Under the pieces are notes generated by a model. That model had not been told where the DNA came from. It worked only from the letters and a program-made list of their open reading frames with translations, and ran no database searches. Made by a program: the position numbers and the translations under genes. A DNA stretch of 64,000 nucleotides from Talinum fruticosum (Eukaryota > Streptophyta > Magnoliopsida > Caryophyllales > Talinaceae). The stretch lies in contig JAITYX010000064.1 of the NCBI GenBank assembly GCA_021018815.1, forward strand, positions 3,009,501 to 3,073,500. The letters run 5' to 3'. Below are positions 24,440 through 34,479 of the stretch, piece by piece; position 1 is the first letter of the stretch, and every line of letters starts with the position of its first letter.

Positions 24440-26770
24440 GTTTGACCGACCTTTCAGCTCCCGGAGGCTTGAAAGTGCTTGAGTATGGATGTCTCGCTAG
24501 GGAACATCCCACGGAGAACGCGACCTCTTAACTTTAAGTTAAGAGTGCGAATGCCCATGACGGAATGGGTCTTTGCACGGCCTTTCGATTCATGAAGGTT
24601 CGAAAGTGCATGAGTCTCGCTAGGGAACATCCCATGGAGAACGCGACCCCCATCCTTACGTTAGGAGTGCGATTGCCCATGACGGAATGGGTCTTTGCGC
24701 AACCTTTCGATTCCTGAAGGTTCGAAAGGGCGTGAGTGCCCATGACGGAATGGGTATTTGCGCGACCTTTCAGCTCCTGGAGGCTTGAAAGTGCTTGAGA
24801 GATAGCTTCTTGAAGGATATCTCCTTACGGGGCTGAGAGTGCGATTTTCGGCTCCCGAAGGCCAAGTTGTCGGCTGAGTGCAAATTGACTCGGGACCTCA
24901 AAGGATAGCCCCTTGTGAAAGTAGAGATGCGACTTGTCGGCCCCGAAGGCTAAGTCGTTGCTTGACGAGCTTTCGGGCCTTGCTCGTTTTGTTTTTGCCA
25001 TTTTGCGATTTTTGTGATGATGATTTGATTTGACTTTTTACTTAGCCCCTTGGGGCTAAAAAGGAGTCTTGCGGGGAGGATGAGTTTTCTTGTGATCCCT
25101 CTAGAGCTCTCAAGGCGTCCCAGCTCCTATGTGCCTCGGATTCGAAGGGAGTGAGTTTGCCCATGGTAACGATGTCATGGGTCTTTTACGCGACCTTTCA
25201 GCTCCTGGAGTCTTGAAAGTGCTTAAACGTAAGTATCTCGCGAGGGCATATTCCTCGGAAACGCGACTCCCTAACCCGAAGTTAGGAGTGCAAGTGCCTA
25301 TGCGAACATGGGTCTTTACGCGACTTTCCAGCTCCGTGGGCTTAGAAGTGCATGATTCTCGGCGCTACCTCCTAACCTTACGTTAGGAGTGCGAGTGCCC
25401 ATGCGGACATGGGTCTTTACGCGACCTTCTAGCTCCCGTAGGCTTAGAAGTGCATGATTTTCGAGCGCGACCTCCTAACCTTACGTTAGGAGTGCGAGTG
25501 CCCATGCGGACATGGGTCTTTACGCGACCTTCTAGCTCTCGTAGGCTTAGAAGTGCATGATTTTCGAGCGCGACCTCCTAACCTTACGTTAGGAGTGCGA
25601 GTGCCCATGCGGACATGGGTCTTTACGCGACCTTCTAGCTCCCGTAGGCTTAGAAGTGTATGATTCTCGCTAGGGAACATCCCACGGAGACGCGACCCCC
25701 TAACCTTAAGTTAGGAGTGCGAGTGCCCATGCGGACATGGGTCTTTTCGCGACCTTCCAGCTCCAGTAGGCTTAGAAGTGCATGATTCTCGAGCGCGACC
25801 TCCTAACCTTACGTTAGGAGTGCGAGTGCCCATGCGGACATGGGTCTTTACGCGACCTTCTAGCTCCGTAGGCTTAGAAGTGCATGATTTTCGAGCGCGA
25901 CCTCCTAACCTTACGTTAGGAGTGCGAGTGCCCATGCGGACATGGGTCTTTACGTGACCTTCTAGCTCCGTAGGCTTAGAAGTGCATGATTTTCGGCGCG
26001 ACCTCCTAACCTTACGTTAGGAGTGCGAGTGCCCATGCGGACATGGGTCTTTACGCGACCTTCTAGCTCCAGTAGGCTTAGAAGTGTATGATTCTCGCTA
26101 GGGAACATCCCACGGAGCGCGACCCCCTAACCTTAAGTTAGGAGTGCGAGTGCCCATGCGGACATGGGTCTTTCGCGACCTTCCAGCTCCAGTAGGCTTA
26201 GAAGTGCATGATTCTCGCTAGGGAACATCCCACGGAGAGCGCGACCCCTAACCTTAAGTTAGGAGTGCGAGTGCCCATGCGGACATGGGTCTTTCGCGAC
26301 CTTCCAGCTCCCGTAGGATTAGAAGTGCATGATTCTCGAGCGCGACCTCCTAACCTTACGTTAGGAGTGCGAGTGCCCATGCGGACATGGGTCTTTACGC
26401 GACCTTCTAGCTCCCGTAGGCTTAGAAGTGCATGATTTTCGAGCGCGACCTCCTAACCTTACGTTAGGAGTGCGAGTGCCCATGCGGACATGGGTCTTTA
26501 CGCGACCTTCTAGCTCCCGTAGGCTTAGAAGTGCATGATTTTCGAGCGCGACCTCCTAACCTTACGATAGGAGTGCGAGTGCCCATGCGGACATGGGTCT
26601 TTATGCGACCTTCTAGCTCCGTAGGCTTAGAAGTGTATGATTCTCGCTAGGGAACATCCCACGGAGAGCGCGACCCCCTAACCTTAAGTTAGGAGTGCGA
26701 GTGCCCATGCGGACATGGGTCTTTACGCGACCTTCTAGCTCCAGTAGGCTTAGAAGTGCATGATTGTGTG
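24440..26770. repeat. tandem array of ~100-125-bp hairpin-bearing units in the element's 3' region
   Basis: From about 25,290 to 26,770 there are at least 13 regular units. The next kilobase to the left (24,440-25,290) holds more diverged ones. Each unit carries two perfect inverted repeats: CCTAAC-CTTAC-GTTAGG (or CCTAACCTTAAGTTAGG) and CCCATG-CGGA-CATGGG. These are separated by AGTGCGAGTG and followed by TCTTTACGCGACCTTCTAGC. Two unit lengths alternate irregularly: about 97-109 bp, with GATTTTCGAGCGCGACC, and about 117-126 bp, with an added CTAGGGAACATCCCACGGAG segment. The phase of CCCATG is near 25397, 25500, 25603, 25720, 25829, 25934, 26031, 26155, 26275, 26374, 26477, 26581 and 26707. 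It lies in the presumed 3' untranslated part of the retroelement. Confidence 0.88.
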
Positions 26771-26992
26771 TCCTCAGAGAGGTGTTCCTTTTATGAAGTT
26801 AGGCGTACGATTTTTAGCTCCGGAGGCTAAGTTATCGCTCACCGTAACTTCAAAGGATGTCCCCTTTGTGGAGGTGGAAATATGACTTATTAGCTCCCGG
26901 AGGCTAAGTCGTTGTTTGACGTCGAGAGACGTTTCGGCTCCGAAATCATATGCTTCGTTGCGAAAATATTCTTTCGAAGTTACGTGACTCCT

Positions 26993-27012
26993 TTTTTTTT
27001 TTTTTTTTTTTT
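26993..27012. repeat. poly(T) tract of about 20 bases
   Basis: An uninterrupted T run on the plus strand, A run in the retroelement's sense, sits exactly between the hairpin array and the pyrimidine-rich block. It may be the relic of a captured polyadenylated insert or simple slippage. Confidence 0.8.
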
Positions 27013-27059
27013 GAGGACTCCCAAACCCGACCTCTCATACCGAGCCCCTAAGACCGACT

Positions 27060-28130
27060 CCTAAGACCGACCTCTAACTACGATCTGTTCACCCTCACTC
27101 TCTCGGCCCGATCTCTTCTCCTCTCCGGCTGGGCCTGCCGCTGCCCTTGGCCCACTCTTCTCCCTCACTCTCGGTGCTCCCTCTCTCGCTGGGCCTCTCT
27201 CTCCCACTCGGCCCACTCTCCCCCTCCGCAGCTCCCTCACTCTCTCTTTCTCCCGCTGGGCTTGGCCCTCCCGACCCAACTCTCTCTTTCTCCCGCTCCC
27301 TCTCGCTCGCGTTGGGCCCTCCCCCTCGGCCCACCTCTCTTTCAAACTCATCTCCCTCCCGCCTCCCTCTCGTGCTTGCCCTACCTTCACCCCTGCCCTA
27401 GCTGCACGCCCCCTCACTCTGCTGCTACACCCGCCCTCACGCTGCACTCGACCGGACTGCTCACCCCGGGACCGACCGCCCGAGACGACCTCCCTCACGG
27501 AATCCCCCTCTCCACTCTCTCGGCCCCTCACACGCTCTCTTGCGTTCTCTCTCTCTCCTCACCGACTCTGTTTCGCTCCCTCCCCCTCTCGCTCGAACTC
27601 ACCTCCTCCCGGACCGACCCCTCGAGTCGACCCCTAGCCCCGAGTCCTAGGACCGACCCTTCCTCTCCAAGCTCTCGCTCTCTCACTCACGCACTCTCCT
27701 TCGCGCTCTCGCTCACGCTAACTCTCTCGCTGTCGCACTCCTCAACTCTCTCTCTCTCTCGGACCCCACCGGCGCCGGACCGACCCCGGAGACGACTCCT
27801 CGCCCCGACCCCCTCCTAGCGTCCTCCCTCTGCTTGCCTCTGCTTTCTCTCGCCCGCGGTCTCTCGCTCGGACTCGGTCTTCACGAGACCAGACCCCTCC
27901 CCCTCTCGCTCTCTCGCACTCTGCCCTCGGGCTCTCCTGGACTCGGTCCTCACGAGGCCGACCCCTCCCCCTCCCTCTCGCTCTCTCGCTCTCTCGCACT
28001 CTGCCCTCTCTCGTCCGGACTCGGTCCTCCCGAGACCGACCCCTACCCTCCCTCTCGCTCTCTCGCACTCTGCCCTCTTTCGCCGGACTCGGTCCTTCCG
28101 AGACCGACCCCCACCCCGAACCTTCACTCC
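27060..28130. repeat. pyrimidine-rich low-complexity block with internal ~70-78-bp tandem repeats
   Basis: The plus strand is almost all C and T with regular CTCTCG/CTCCC motifs. At the right end four units start with GGACTCGGTCnTC at about 27870, 27939, 28017 and 28085. Each includes CGGTCCTCnCGAGACCG, a small hairpin, then CTCTCGCTCTCTCGCACTCTG. The long open frames on both strands here (Ser/Leu/Pro-rich one way, Arg/Glu/Gly-rich the other) follow from the composition and are not called as genes. Confidence 0.8.
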
Positions 28131-29314
28131 TGCCGAGACTCCTACCAGAATGCCAAAAATACCCCTCCAAAAACCCTAACCCTAACCCTAGCATTTTTAG
28201 TCTTTAGTTTTTATGATGAGTTGGCATATTTTTGGGAAACATTCCCAACCAATTTTCGAAAGGGACGGAAAAATACCGACCTCAATTTTAGAGCGAATAA
28301 ATTGCGAGGCTCCTTCGGACGAAAAATATGAACCCAATTCGCTGCGGAAATACAATGGTCATGTCTCCAGTTAGTCGAACATGTTGGGCGTTCTATGATT
28401 TGAGAAAAATCGAACCTCCTTCCAGGTGAGCTCGTGTTGACTCCACGTTAAGTGAAATATATCAACTCTTTAGTATGGGCCTTCGTAGGGTGCCTCCGAT
28501 TGTGCCCAAATCATAATTTTACGTTGGAGGTCTTCGTTAGCTTCTCGTTTGCCTCCGAACTTGATATCGTCAAACGACGTTTAGCGTTGGGCTATAATAA
28601 CGACCGTGCGCCTTGACGGCCAAAAATCTTCTTCGTCTTCAATTTGCGAACCATCGCTCATTTGATTTTTGAGAAAAATGTGGGCACCCGATTTATCCTT
28701 TGCTGGAATTTGGAGCTAAGCGATCGTAGATTGAACCTTGTAGCGTTGGAGCGGTTTCTTGTTGAAAAAGTGTTCTTCGGGCGTTGACCTTGTGCCTTTT
28801 CCGGTGACTTAAGGCTTGAGTGATGTCTCTTAGAGATCCTCTATGATCTTATGTGATCTTCGCTTGTCGAGTCGCGTACGCTCGTAATTTTTTCGTCCAA
28901 GATGCCTTTCTTTTGACGAATGTACGCATCGAGGACCATAGTCGTTCTCTTCATGCTTGGCGTTTACTTGTGTTATGCTTGGACCTTAGTCTAAAGATCT
29001 CACTTTGGAGTCAAGTTCTTTGGTCGTATCAATCCCTTAGGAAGAAGCGCCAAAGGAGGGGAGATCCCCGAGGATGATGGCGTTGGCGAGGATGCCAAAG
29101 ATGGCTCCGCGGATTGGCCCCCTTTCCACGACTCTTCGTGAGATATGAGTTATTTTTGATGTCTGCGTGCCATATGACTGATCACTGCTTTGATGCTTGT
29201 TGGATGCTTACTTGCCTCGTTGCTTCTTTTTATTGTTGCCGATTTTTGCTTTCTTGCCTCTTGGGACACATGATCACCCTTCATCATAGTTGGGTCTTCT
29301 TTGAGTTTTACAAC
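28131..29314. other. internal retroelement sequence without recognised coding content
   Basis: It contains a short telomere-like string (ACCCTAACCCTAACCCTAG, about 28,174-28,192). It is followed by about 1.1 kb with only short frames. None resembles pol, although this is part of the interval where pol would lie in an autonomous element. Confidence 0.55.
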
Positions 29315-29530
29315 TTGGCTATCCTAGGGGATTGTATTAGCCCCGAGTGTTGCCCCCAAAATCGGCACAATAAAAAACATACAACGAAAGAAACTAGCAG
29401 CGTAGCTGCCTTAGGGAGTCATATTAGCCCCTACCTTTTCTTTTAACTTTGACAAAGTTAAGAAAATACAACGAAAGGAACTAGGGACTTGGGTGTTCTA
29501 GGGGATTGTATTAGCCCCTATTCATGCCTC
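29315..29530. repeat. three-copy ~90-bp tandem repeat
   Basis: Copies of CTAGGGGATTGTATTAGCCC or a close variant begin near 29,322, 29,410 and 29,498. ACAACGAAAG(A/G)AACTAG lies between them. A related CAGCCCCTTGGGCTTAGAG motif appears again near 24,415 and 25,043. Confidence 0.7.
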
Positions 29531-29799
29531 CAAGATCGTCTTAAAGTAAAGTATGAGACGTAAATATGTAGAAAGCTTGCTCATTGTATTGATAAAGGAT
29601 CGAAGTCCGTACAAAAGAGAGGAATGTGTGCCCCCGTTGAGCGCTTTCGGAAAAGTCGCGTCAATCGTGGGTGATTCCTTTACAAAATCTTTGGGACTTG
29701 GCTGGGTGGGTCTTTAAAGAAAGGTCCCCACTCCGGACAATGAGCTTGCACTATTTACATAAGCACCATTATCTCCTGAGTTCGATGTCTTCGGGAGGC

Positions 29800-32340
29800 G
29801 CAAGCCGGACCTTGACACGATTTTCTAGGGTGGTGAAGCACACCATCATCGTCTCGAAGACTTTGGTTGGGGCTCCACTTTCAACTTCTTACCCTTGGGG
29901 TCATCATGAGTCTTCCCCTCTTCTTTACGCTTCTCCATCAAAGGTCGAAGGCTTACTACATAGCATTCATGTGCGGTCTTTTGGTCTCCATAAGTCTCGC
30001 CTATGGATCCATCATCAAGCTCATACTTCATGAGGAGAAGGTATGGAGCGACGACCGCTTTAATCTGGTTGAGGGTGGGACATCCAATGATGACGTTGTA
30101 GGCGAGAGGAATGTCGATCACTAGGAATTTGACTTCGATGTTTCGGCCTCGACCTTCTCTCCAACCACGGTGGTAGGCAAATCATGCCTATGGGGCGTAT
30201 CGTCCGCCCTCCGAATCCGACGACGGGATTGACGAGGGAAACCAGATTCCGAGGGAATACTTCAGTTGTCTTAGGCATTCCATGGTGATGACGTCTACCG
30301 AGCTCCCGTGTCGATAAGAACCCTGTGGACTATGGCGTCAGAAATCTTCGATGTGATGACCAAAGGGTCCTCATGTGGGGCGGTCATGCTTTTCAAGTCT
30401 TGTTCTCCGAAGGTCACTGTGCGCACCTTCAGAGGTGGAGGTTGGCCGGTGATCGGGACTTGTTGGGCGCTCTGAGGTGAGCCTTCCGGGGAGGAGAGGG
30501 TCGTTCCCCTGCAAATCCCCGGCGATGGTGGCTACAATCTTAGTAGCATCGTCATCATCGTAGTGCTCATATCCTTGCCTTGAAGAACCTCCTTGTGCTC
30601 CATGAGTATCTTTTCGAGGAAGCGATCAATTTGCCCATTATCCGCTGACTCCCCAAGCGCCTTTTTAACGCGCGACACTCCGTAGTGTTGTGTCCGGTTT
30701 GTTCATGAAATTCGCAATATTTGTTGGAAGCTCGCGCTTTTGCGGGAGTGGACATGGGAGGTGGTTTTTGAGCATGGGGTGCCCTTTGATCTCCATCGAG
30801 AATACTGCGGGGGTCGGTGTTGAAGCGGTGGTCCTCTTCATTTCGGGGATTAAATTTTCCATCTCCTCCTTTCTTTCGACCTCATCTCCTTCCTCCGCAC
30901 GAGATCTCGTGGCCTGAATAAAGTCGGCCGCCTTTCGGAGTGCTTACGCCAAGGTGGACACTTTTGTTCGGCGAGGGAAAATTTGAATCTTCAAGCTTAC
31001 GAGTCAGTTAAGGAAGGCGGTGTAGGCAACTCCATCTTGCGAGTCGGAGATAAGGACGGCCTCTCCATGAAACCTTCGGACATAGTCCTTAAGCGTCTCG
31101 TTTCTCCCTTGCTTAATCTTGGAGAGGTGGATGCTAGTCTTCTTACGCTTGCAACTTGCGATGAATTGTGCGACAAACTTCGCGCATAGCTCTTCGAAGG
31201 AAGAGATGCTCCCTTGGGGAAGATTGTTGAACCATTTCGCGCGACTCCCTTTAATGTAGCGAGGAAGAATCGGCGGTAGGTTGCATCGTCTCCAGTCTCG
31301 AACGTACATGTGGGACTTGTAGTACGCCAAGTGATCTTCGAGGATCGGTTGTGCCATTGTATGGATCAATGTTTGGAACCTTTATCTTCTTCATTCGGGG
31401 AGCATTCATGATCTTCTTCGAAAACGGAGTGTTGAAAGTATTCAGGATTGGCCTTGAATCGGAGCCGAGAGATGGGGACGGCGCGGGGTTGGTGGCGTGG
31501 AACTTCCACCGGGGAAGGACTCTTCCTCCTCTCGGATCGAGGGGAGTGTGCCTGGTCCTCTCGACTTCTCGGGACCCTTCAGATTTGATCGCTCATGACG
31601 CCTTTCTCTTGATCGTTCCCGCTCTCGGGCGGCGGACCGTTCTTGGTCGCGCCTTGGGGCATTGCGGGCTCGATGAGAATTGCGGCAACGTGTAGGCGAT
31701 CGTGCGGGACTAGCGGACCTTATGCTCCCAGGGGCCTTCGCTCCGTGTTTGGGGCAAGGGCGTCGCCATGATCGTTGAACCGGGCGAGCGCTGCTTGTGG
31801 GTAGCATAAGGGGTCGAGGCCGTGTGCGAAGTTGCAACATTCTCGTTGGCCTTATGGAGAGCTTTCTTTGCATCGATAATCCCTCGGGCATCGCCTTCTT
31901 CGTGATGCCTTGTTGGGAGGGCACTTGGCTGCTCGGGAGCAAGTGCGGTTGGTGCCTTAGTGGGCTGTGCTAGAGCCGCATGGGAAGGCATCCCGCCCGA
32001 GAAGTGGCCAACAGGCGACCTCCCAGGGGTTGTGCCATACCCGGGGTTGGGGCGTAGTGGAAGGGCATGATTGGCATGCGGCTGTTCCATGGTGATTCGC
32101 ACTTGTTCTTGCACTTGTTGTGCAACGGTCGTTTAAGGGTCTCTATTAAGTTTTGGAGAGCCCCTAGGGTGACGTACCCCTCCAGTTGGGTGTGGCGGTT
32201 ACCGGTAGACCGCCGAGATGATTCCGCATCCTCGGGTTGAGGAGCGTCGCGGGATTGGCCCCGTAGGCATTGAGCGATGAGGGTGAGGGACTGGTGGGTT
32301 CGTGTCGCGAGTCATCTTGGATCGAGATCGAGTGCCACTG
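29800..32340 (-). pseudogene. retrotransposon gag-protease remnant, multiply frameshifted
   Basis: Read on the minus strand from the primer-binding site, the N-terminal part is Arg/Pro-rich and split over frames. A Retrotrans_gag-type domain follows (about 31,370-31,020; motifs KSHMYVRDW, AKWFNNLP, LKDYVRRFHGEAV). Next is a zinc-knuckle-like CEFH..TGH..TEC (about 30,730-30,690). An aspartic-protease active site VLIDTG follows (about 30,304-30,325, frame broken directly after it), then the conserved AYNVIIGCPTLNQIKAVV (about 30,060-30,105). Several single-base frame breaks occur. After about 29,800 the match ends where reverse transcriptase should begin. Capsid and protease are therefore traceable, but the polymerase is missing. 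Confidence 0.82.
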
Positions 32341-32360
32341 GCGACCATATGCTACCTTCC

Positions 32361-32378
32361 TCCCCACGGACGGCGCCA
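32361..32378 (-). other. primer-binding site, tRNA-Asp type
   Basis: Three bases inside the right LTR, the minus strand reads TGGCGCCGTCCGTGGGGA. The 3' end of plant tRNA-Asp would pair with TGGCGCCGTTGCCGGGGA. The first nine bases are identical, with differences in the middle. This type of site is common in Tat/Athila gypsy elements. Confidence 0.75.
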
Positions 32379-32381
32379 AGC

Positions 32382-32979
32382 TGTTTCCGGAGAAATGCGA
32401 GTTGATGATGTGGATGATGATTCGGAGAGAGGAAGGATTTACTGCTTCGGTTCAGAGGACGTGGCACGATCGATCCGAGTCCGAGTGGCGACTGCTGAAC
32501 CCGCAAAAGGCGAAGCCCGGGTGGTGGATCCGGGAACGCCCTCCGACGCTCAAGTTAGTAGTGAACTAAGTTGAATGGATCGAGGAGATCTTCCTCGATA
32601 TGCGTGAGGGATTCCTTGGGAGACGAGAAGATTTCCAAAGATGGAAGTTCTCGGGGATGAATGTGTGCTGATGAACAACGATGAACGTTATGAGAATTGA
32701 GAGCTTAGAAGCTTGAGTGATTATCTTCAAATGAGATGTCTTGTCAAATGAGCATAAAAGCATGCCTTGGGATTGAGGAAAGATGGGTATTTATAGAGGA
32801 TTTTAAAGGGGTAAAACGGTACTTTACCATGGTTTAGGAAACCCTAGCCCTAGTGGGCTTTGGGGCTTTACTGGCCCGTTAAGGGTTATCTTGGGCGATT
32901 CCTCCTTTATCCAACTGATTAGGCCTAGTCGGCGGCGACGTGTCGGTTGAGTTGAACTCGTCCGGAAATACCCGAATCA
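32382..32979 (-). repeat. LTR, right copy (5' LTR in element orientation), 598 bp
   Basis: It aligns end to end with 22,967-23,572 with the same TG...CA termini. It is followed directly by the AAGAT target duplication. In element orientation it is the promoter LTR and is followed by the primer-binding site. Confidence 0.93.
32788..32795 (-). promoter_or_regulatory. TATA box in right (promoter) LTR
   Basis: The same CTATAAATACCC string as in the left LTR lies here, about 400 bp before the end of the LTR in the direction of transcription. It is presumably the start of the genomic transcript. Confidence 0.7.
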
Positions 32980-32984
32980 AAGAT

Positions 32985-34460
32985 GAATAGTTTTTTGCAA
33001 CTCGTACTCACTAATATATGTAGCAACACTTACAAAGATAACATCTGATGAGCATTATTATAAAAATATGTTCTAGGGAGCATAGCTCCTGGATAACTGT
33101 CCATCCTTAGCAAATAAGAGAATTTAAAGAAGAAAGAAAGAACTGATGCAATGAAATACCTGATTGTTTCTTGGATGATCAGAAGAGAAACCCCGTCGAG
33201 TAGGCAGACACTTGATGGTGAATATTTTTAGTGGTGGTAAGATATGTCTTGGTAGACTAGACTTAGGTGAACAAGCCAAGAAAGAGGAGACTTTTCCGTG
33301 GCCTTAACTTATCAAGTTTTAATGATAGTAACACTAGAGAGACAATGGATTTGACGTTTTCTTCTGCAAATTCCAATATTATTCTATGTATTATGCGAGG
33401 AAGGGGGCCAGTGAGAGAGATACGGATGGAGAAGGAAAGACGGGGATGTTTTGGCCAGATTTAGAAACTTCAAAATTCTCTGTACAAGTATTTGTATTGC
33501 AACATGAAACTGTTAGAAATTTTATCCGTAAGATTACATCATTTAAGCTATACAATCAGTTACTTTCTCGTTTAATAGTTGGTTTTAAGATGTAATCTTA
33601 GAAATATAATAGTAAGAATATGTTTACTTTTAACAAGTATAAATTTTTACTTCTAATTACTTTCTAGAAAACACAATAGTTAAAAGTAAAAGCACGATCT
33701 CTATGAATAGAGCCCCGCAAAATCACGTATAAACTTTGCTTAGGATAAGTATAGTCTCACATTAGAAATAATTAGAGTTGGTAGGCATTAGTTTGATTAA
33801 TTCCTTTTTCCACATGTACACTGATAAAAAAAAAAAAGAAAATATTTAACATAAATATCCAAAATTTGTGGCATGCATTTCCTAAATTTTTAGTAAAAAA
33901 CAAAACAGAATAATTTTCTCTTTTATAAATATATTTGAAATTGGAGTAGTCGTGTAGACTATGCACATAAAATGACAATATTGGAAGTACTAAACTAATT
34001 GGATGACTATAAAGTCTTTACAAAGAGACAATATTATTGGTGAAGATGAAGGAGTAGACATGTAAAATGGCAGTATTTGGAATTTAAGTTGGATGAAAGC
34101 ATCCCCTGCCCTGCCGAGGGCGGGGAAATTTAGCAATGGTTGGATTTCTTTTTGAGCGTGAATATTTATTGGAAATTACTTTAAGAATTAATAAAATATA
34201 TTTATTTGCGGAGTTTTTAAGAGTAGTTTTTTTCTGAAAAGAAATGCACACCTTGAAAATATAACTAACTTCATCAAGTTCATTAAACATCACTCTGATA
34301 CTCCACTCATCCCCACTTGAAGAACATAACGTACTCGTTGTGCCTAATAAATTGAACGACCTACGCATGCTCATGCCTGTGGTTTCATTCAAAATCTTTG
34401 TCCCACTAGGTGACTGTCCTGTGTTCTCATGTCCACTAGTGCAATGGTCTTTATAGGTAA
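32985..34460. other. spacer right of the LTR element
   Basis: Together with 22,600-22,961 this is the interrupted pre-insertion site. On the minus strand a CT-rich leader-like stretch (about 33,480-33,380) is followed by a possible short exon ending at a donor-like CAG|GTATTT (about 33,160). Its frame is only about 20 codons, so I do not call a gene. The rest is AT-rich. The minus-strand frame at 34,084-34,473 is not recognised. Confidence 0.4.
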
Positions 34461-34462
34461 GC

Positions 34463-34475
34463 TCCGATACCATCT
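34463..34475 (-). other. tRNA-iMet-type primer-binding-like site on minus strand
   Basis: The minus strand reads ATGGTATCGGAGC, close to the usual TGGTATCAGAGC of elements primed by initiator tRNA-Met. It faces away from the 5S-like LTR segment to its right. Confidence 0.4.
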
Positions 34476-34479
34476 ATCC

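Larger units (their letters stand above)
22967..32979 (-). mobile_element. non-autonomous Ty3/gypsy (Tat-lineage-like) LTR retrotransposon with gag-protease remnants, no pol
   Basis: This is a complete insertion of 10,013 bp. It has two LTRs with TG...CA ends on each strand and a perfect 5-bp target duplication AAGAT at 22962-22966 and 32980-32984. Orientation is minus. A tRNA-Asp-type primer-binding site lies 3 bp inside the right-hand LTR, the LTR TATA box reads on the minus strand, and gag/protease frames run right to left from that LTR. Reverse transcriptase, RNase H and integrase are absent between the protease and the left LTR. That interval holds unusual tandem repeats, a pyrimidine-rich block and an antisense ORF. 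Tat-lineage elements are known for tRNA-Asp primers, extra ORFs (some antisense) and tandem repeats in a long 3' region. The lineage call rests on those traits plus gag style. The LTRs are roughly 97% identical by eye, so the insertion is fairly recent. Confidence 0.88.

Noticed and set aside
24440..26770. CRISPR-like array
   Set aside because: The units are near-identical throughout with no unique spacers, and the host is a plant; it is an ordinary tandem array inside a retroelement.
28174..28192. Telomere or chromosome end
   Set aside because: Only about three CCCTAAC units inside a retroelement; it is a short telomere-like motif, not an array.
27061..28331. Several open frames of 100-185 codons on both strands
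   Set aside because: They lie in a nearly pure pyrimidine/purine block; the lack of stops and the Arg/Glu/Gly- or Ser/Leu/Pro-rich translations follow from base composition.
31351..32574. Plus-strand frames across the right half of the LTR element
   Set aside because: They are antisense shadows of the minus-strand gag and of the LTR; unlike 23,622-24,176 they show no independent protein-like domain.
34084..34473. 129-codon minus-strand frame
   Set aside because: No domain recognised; it begins at the primer-site-like string and is probably retroelement internal sequence.
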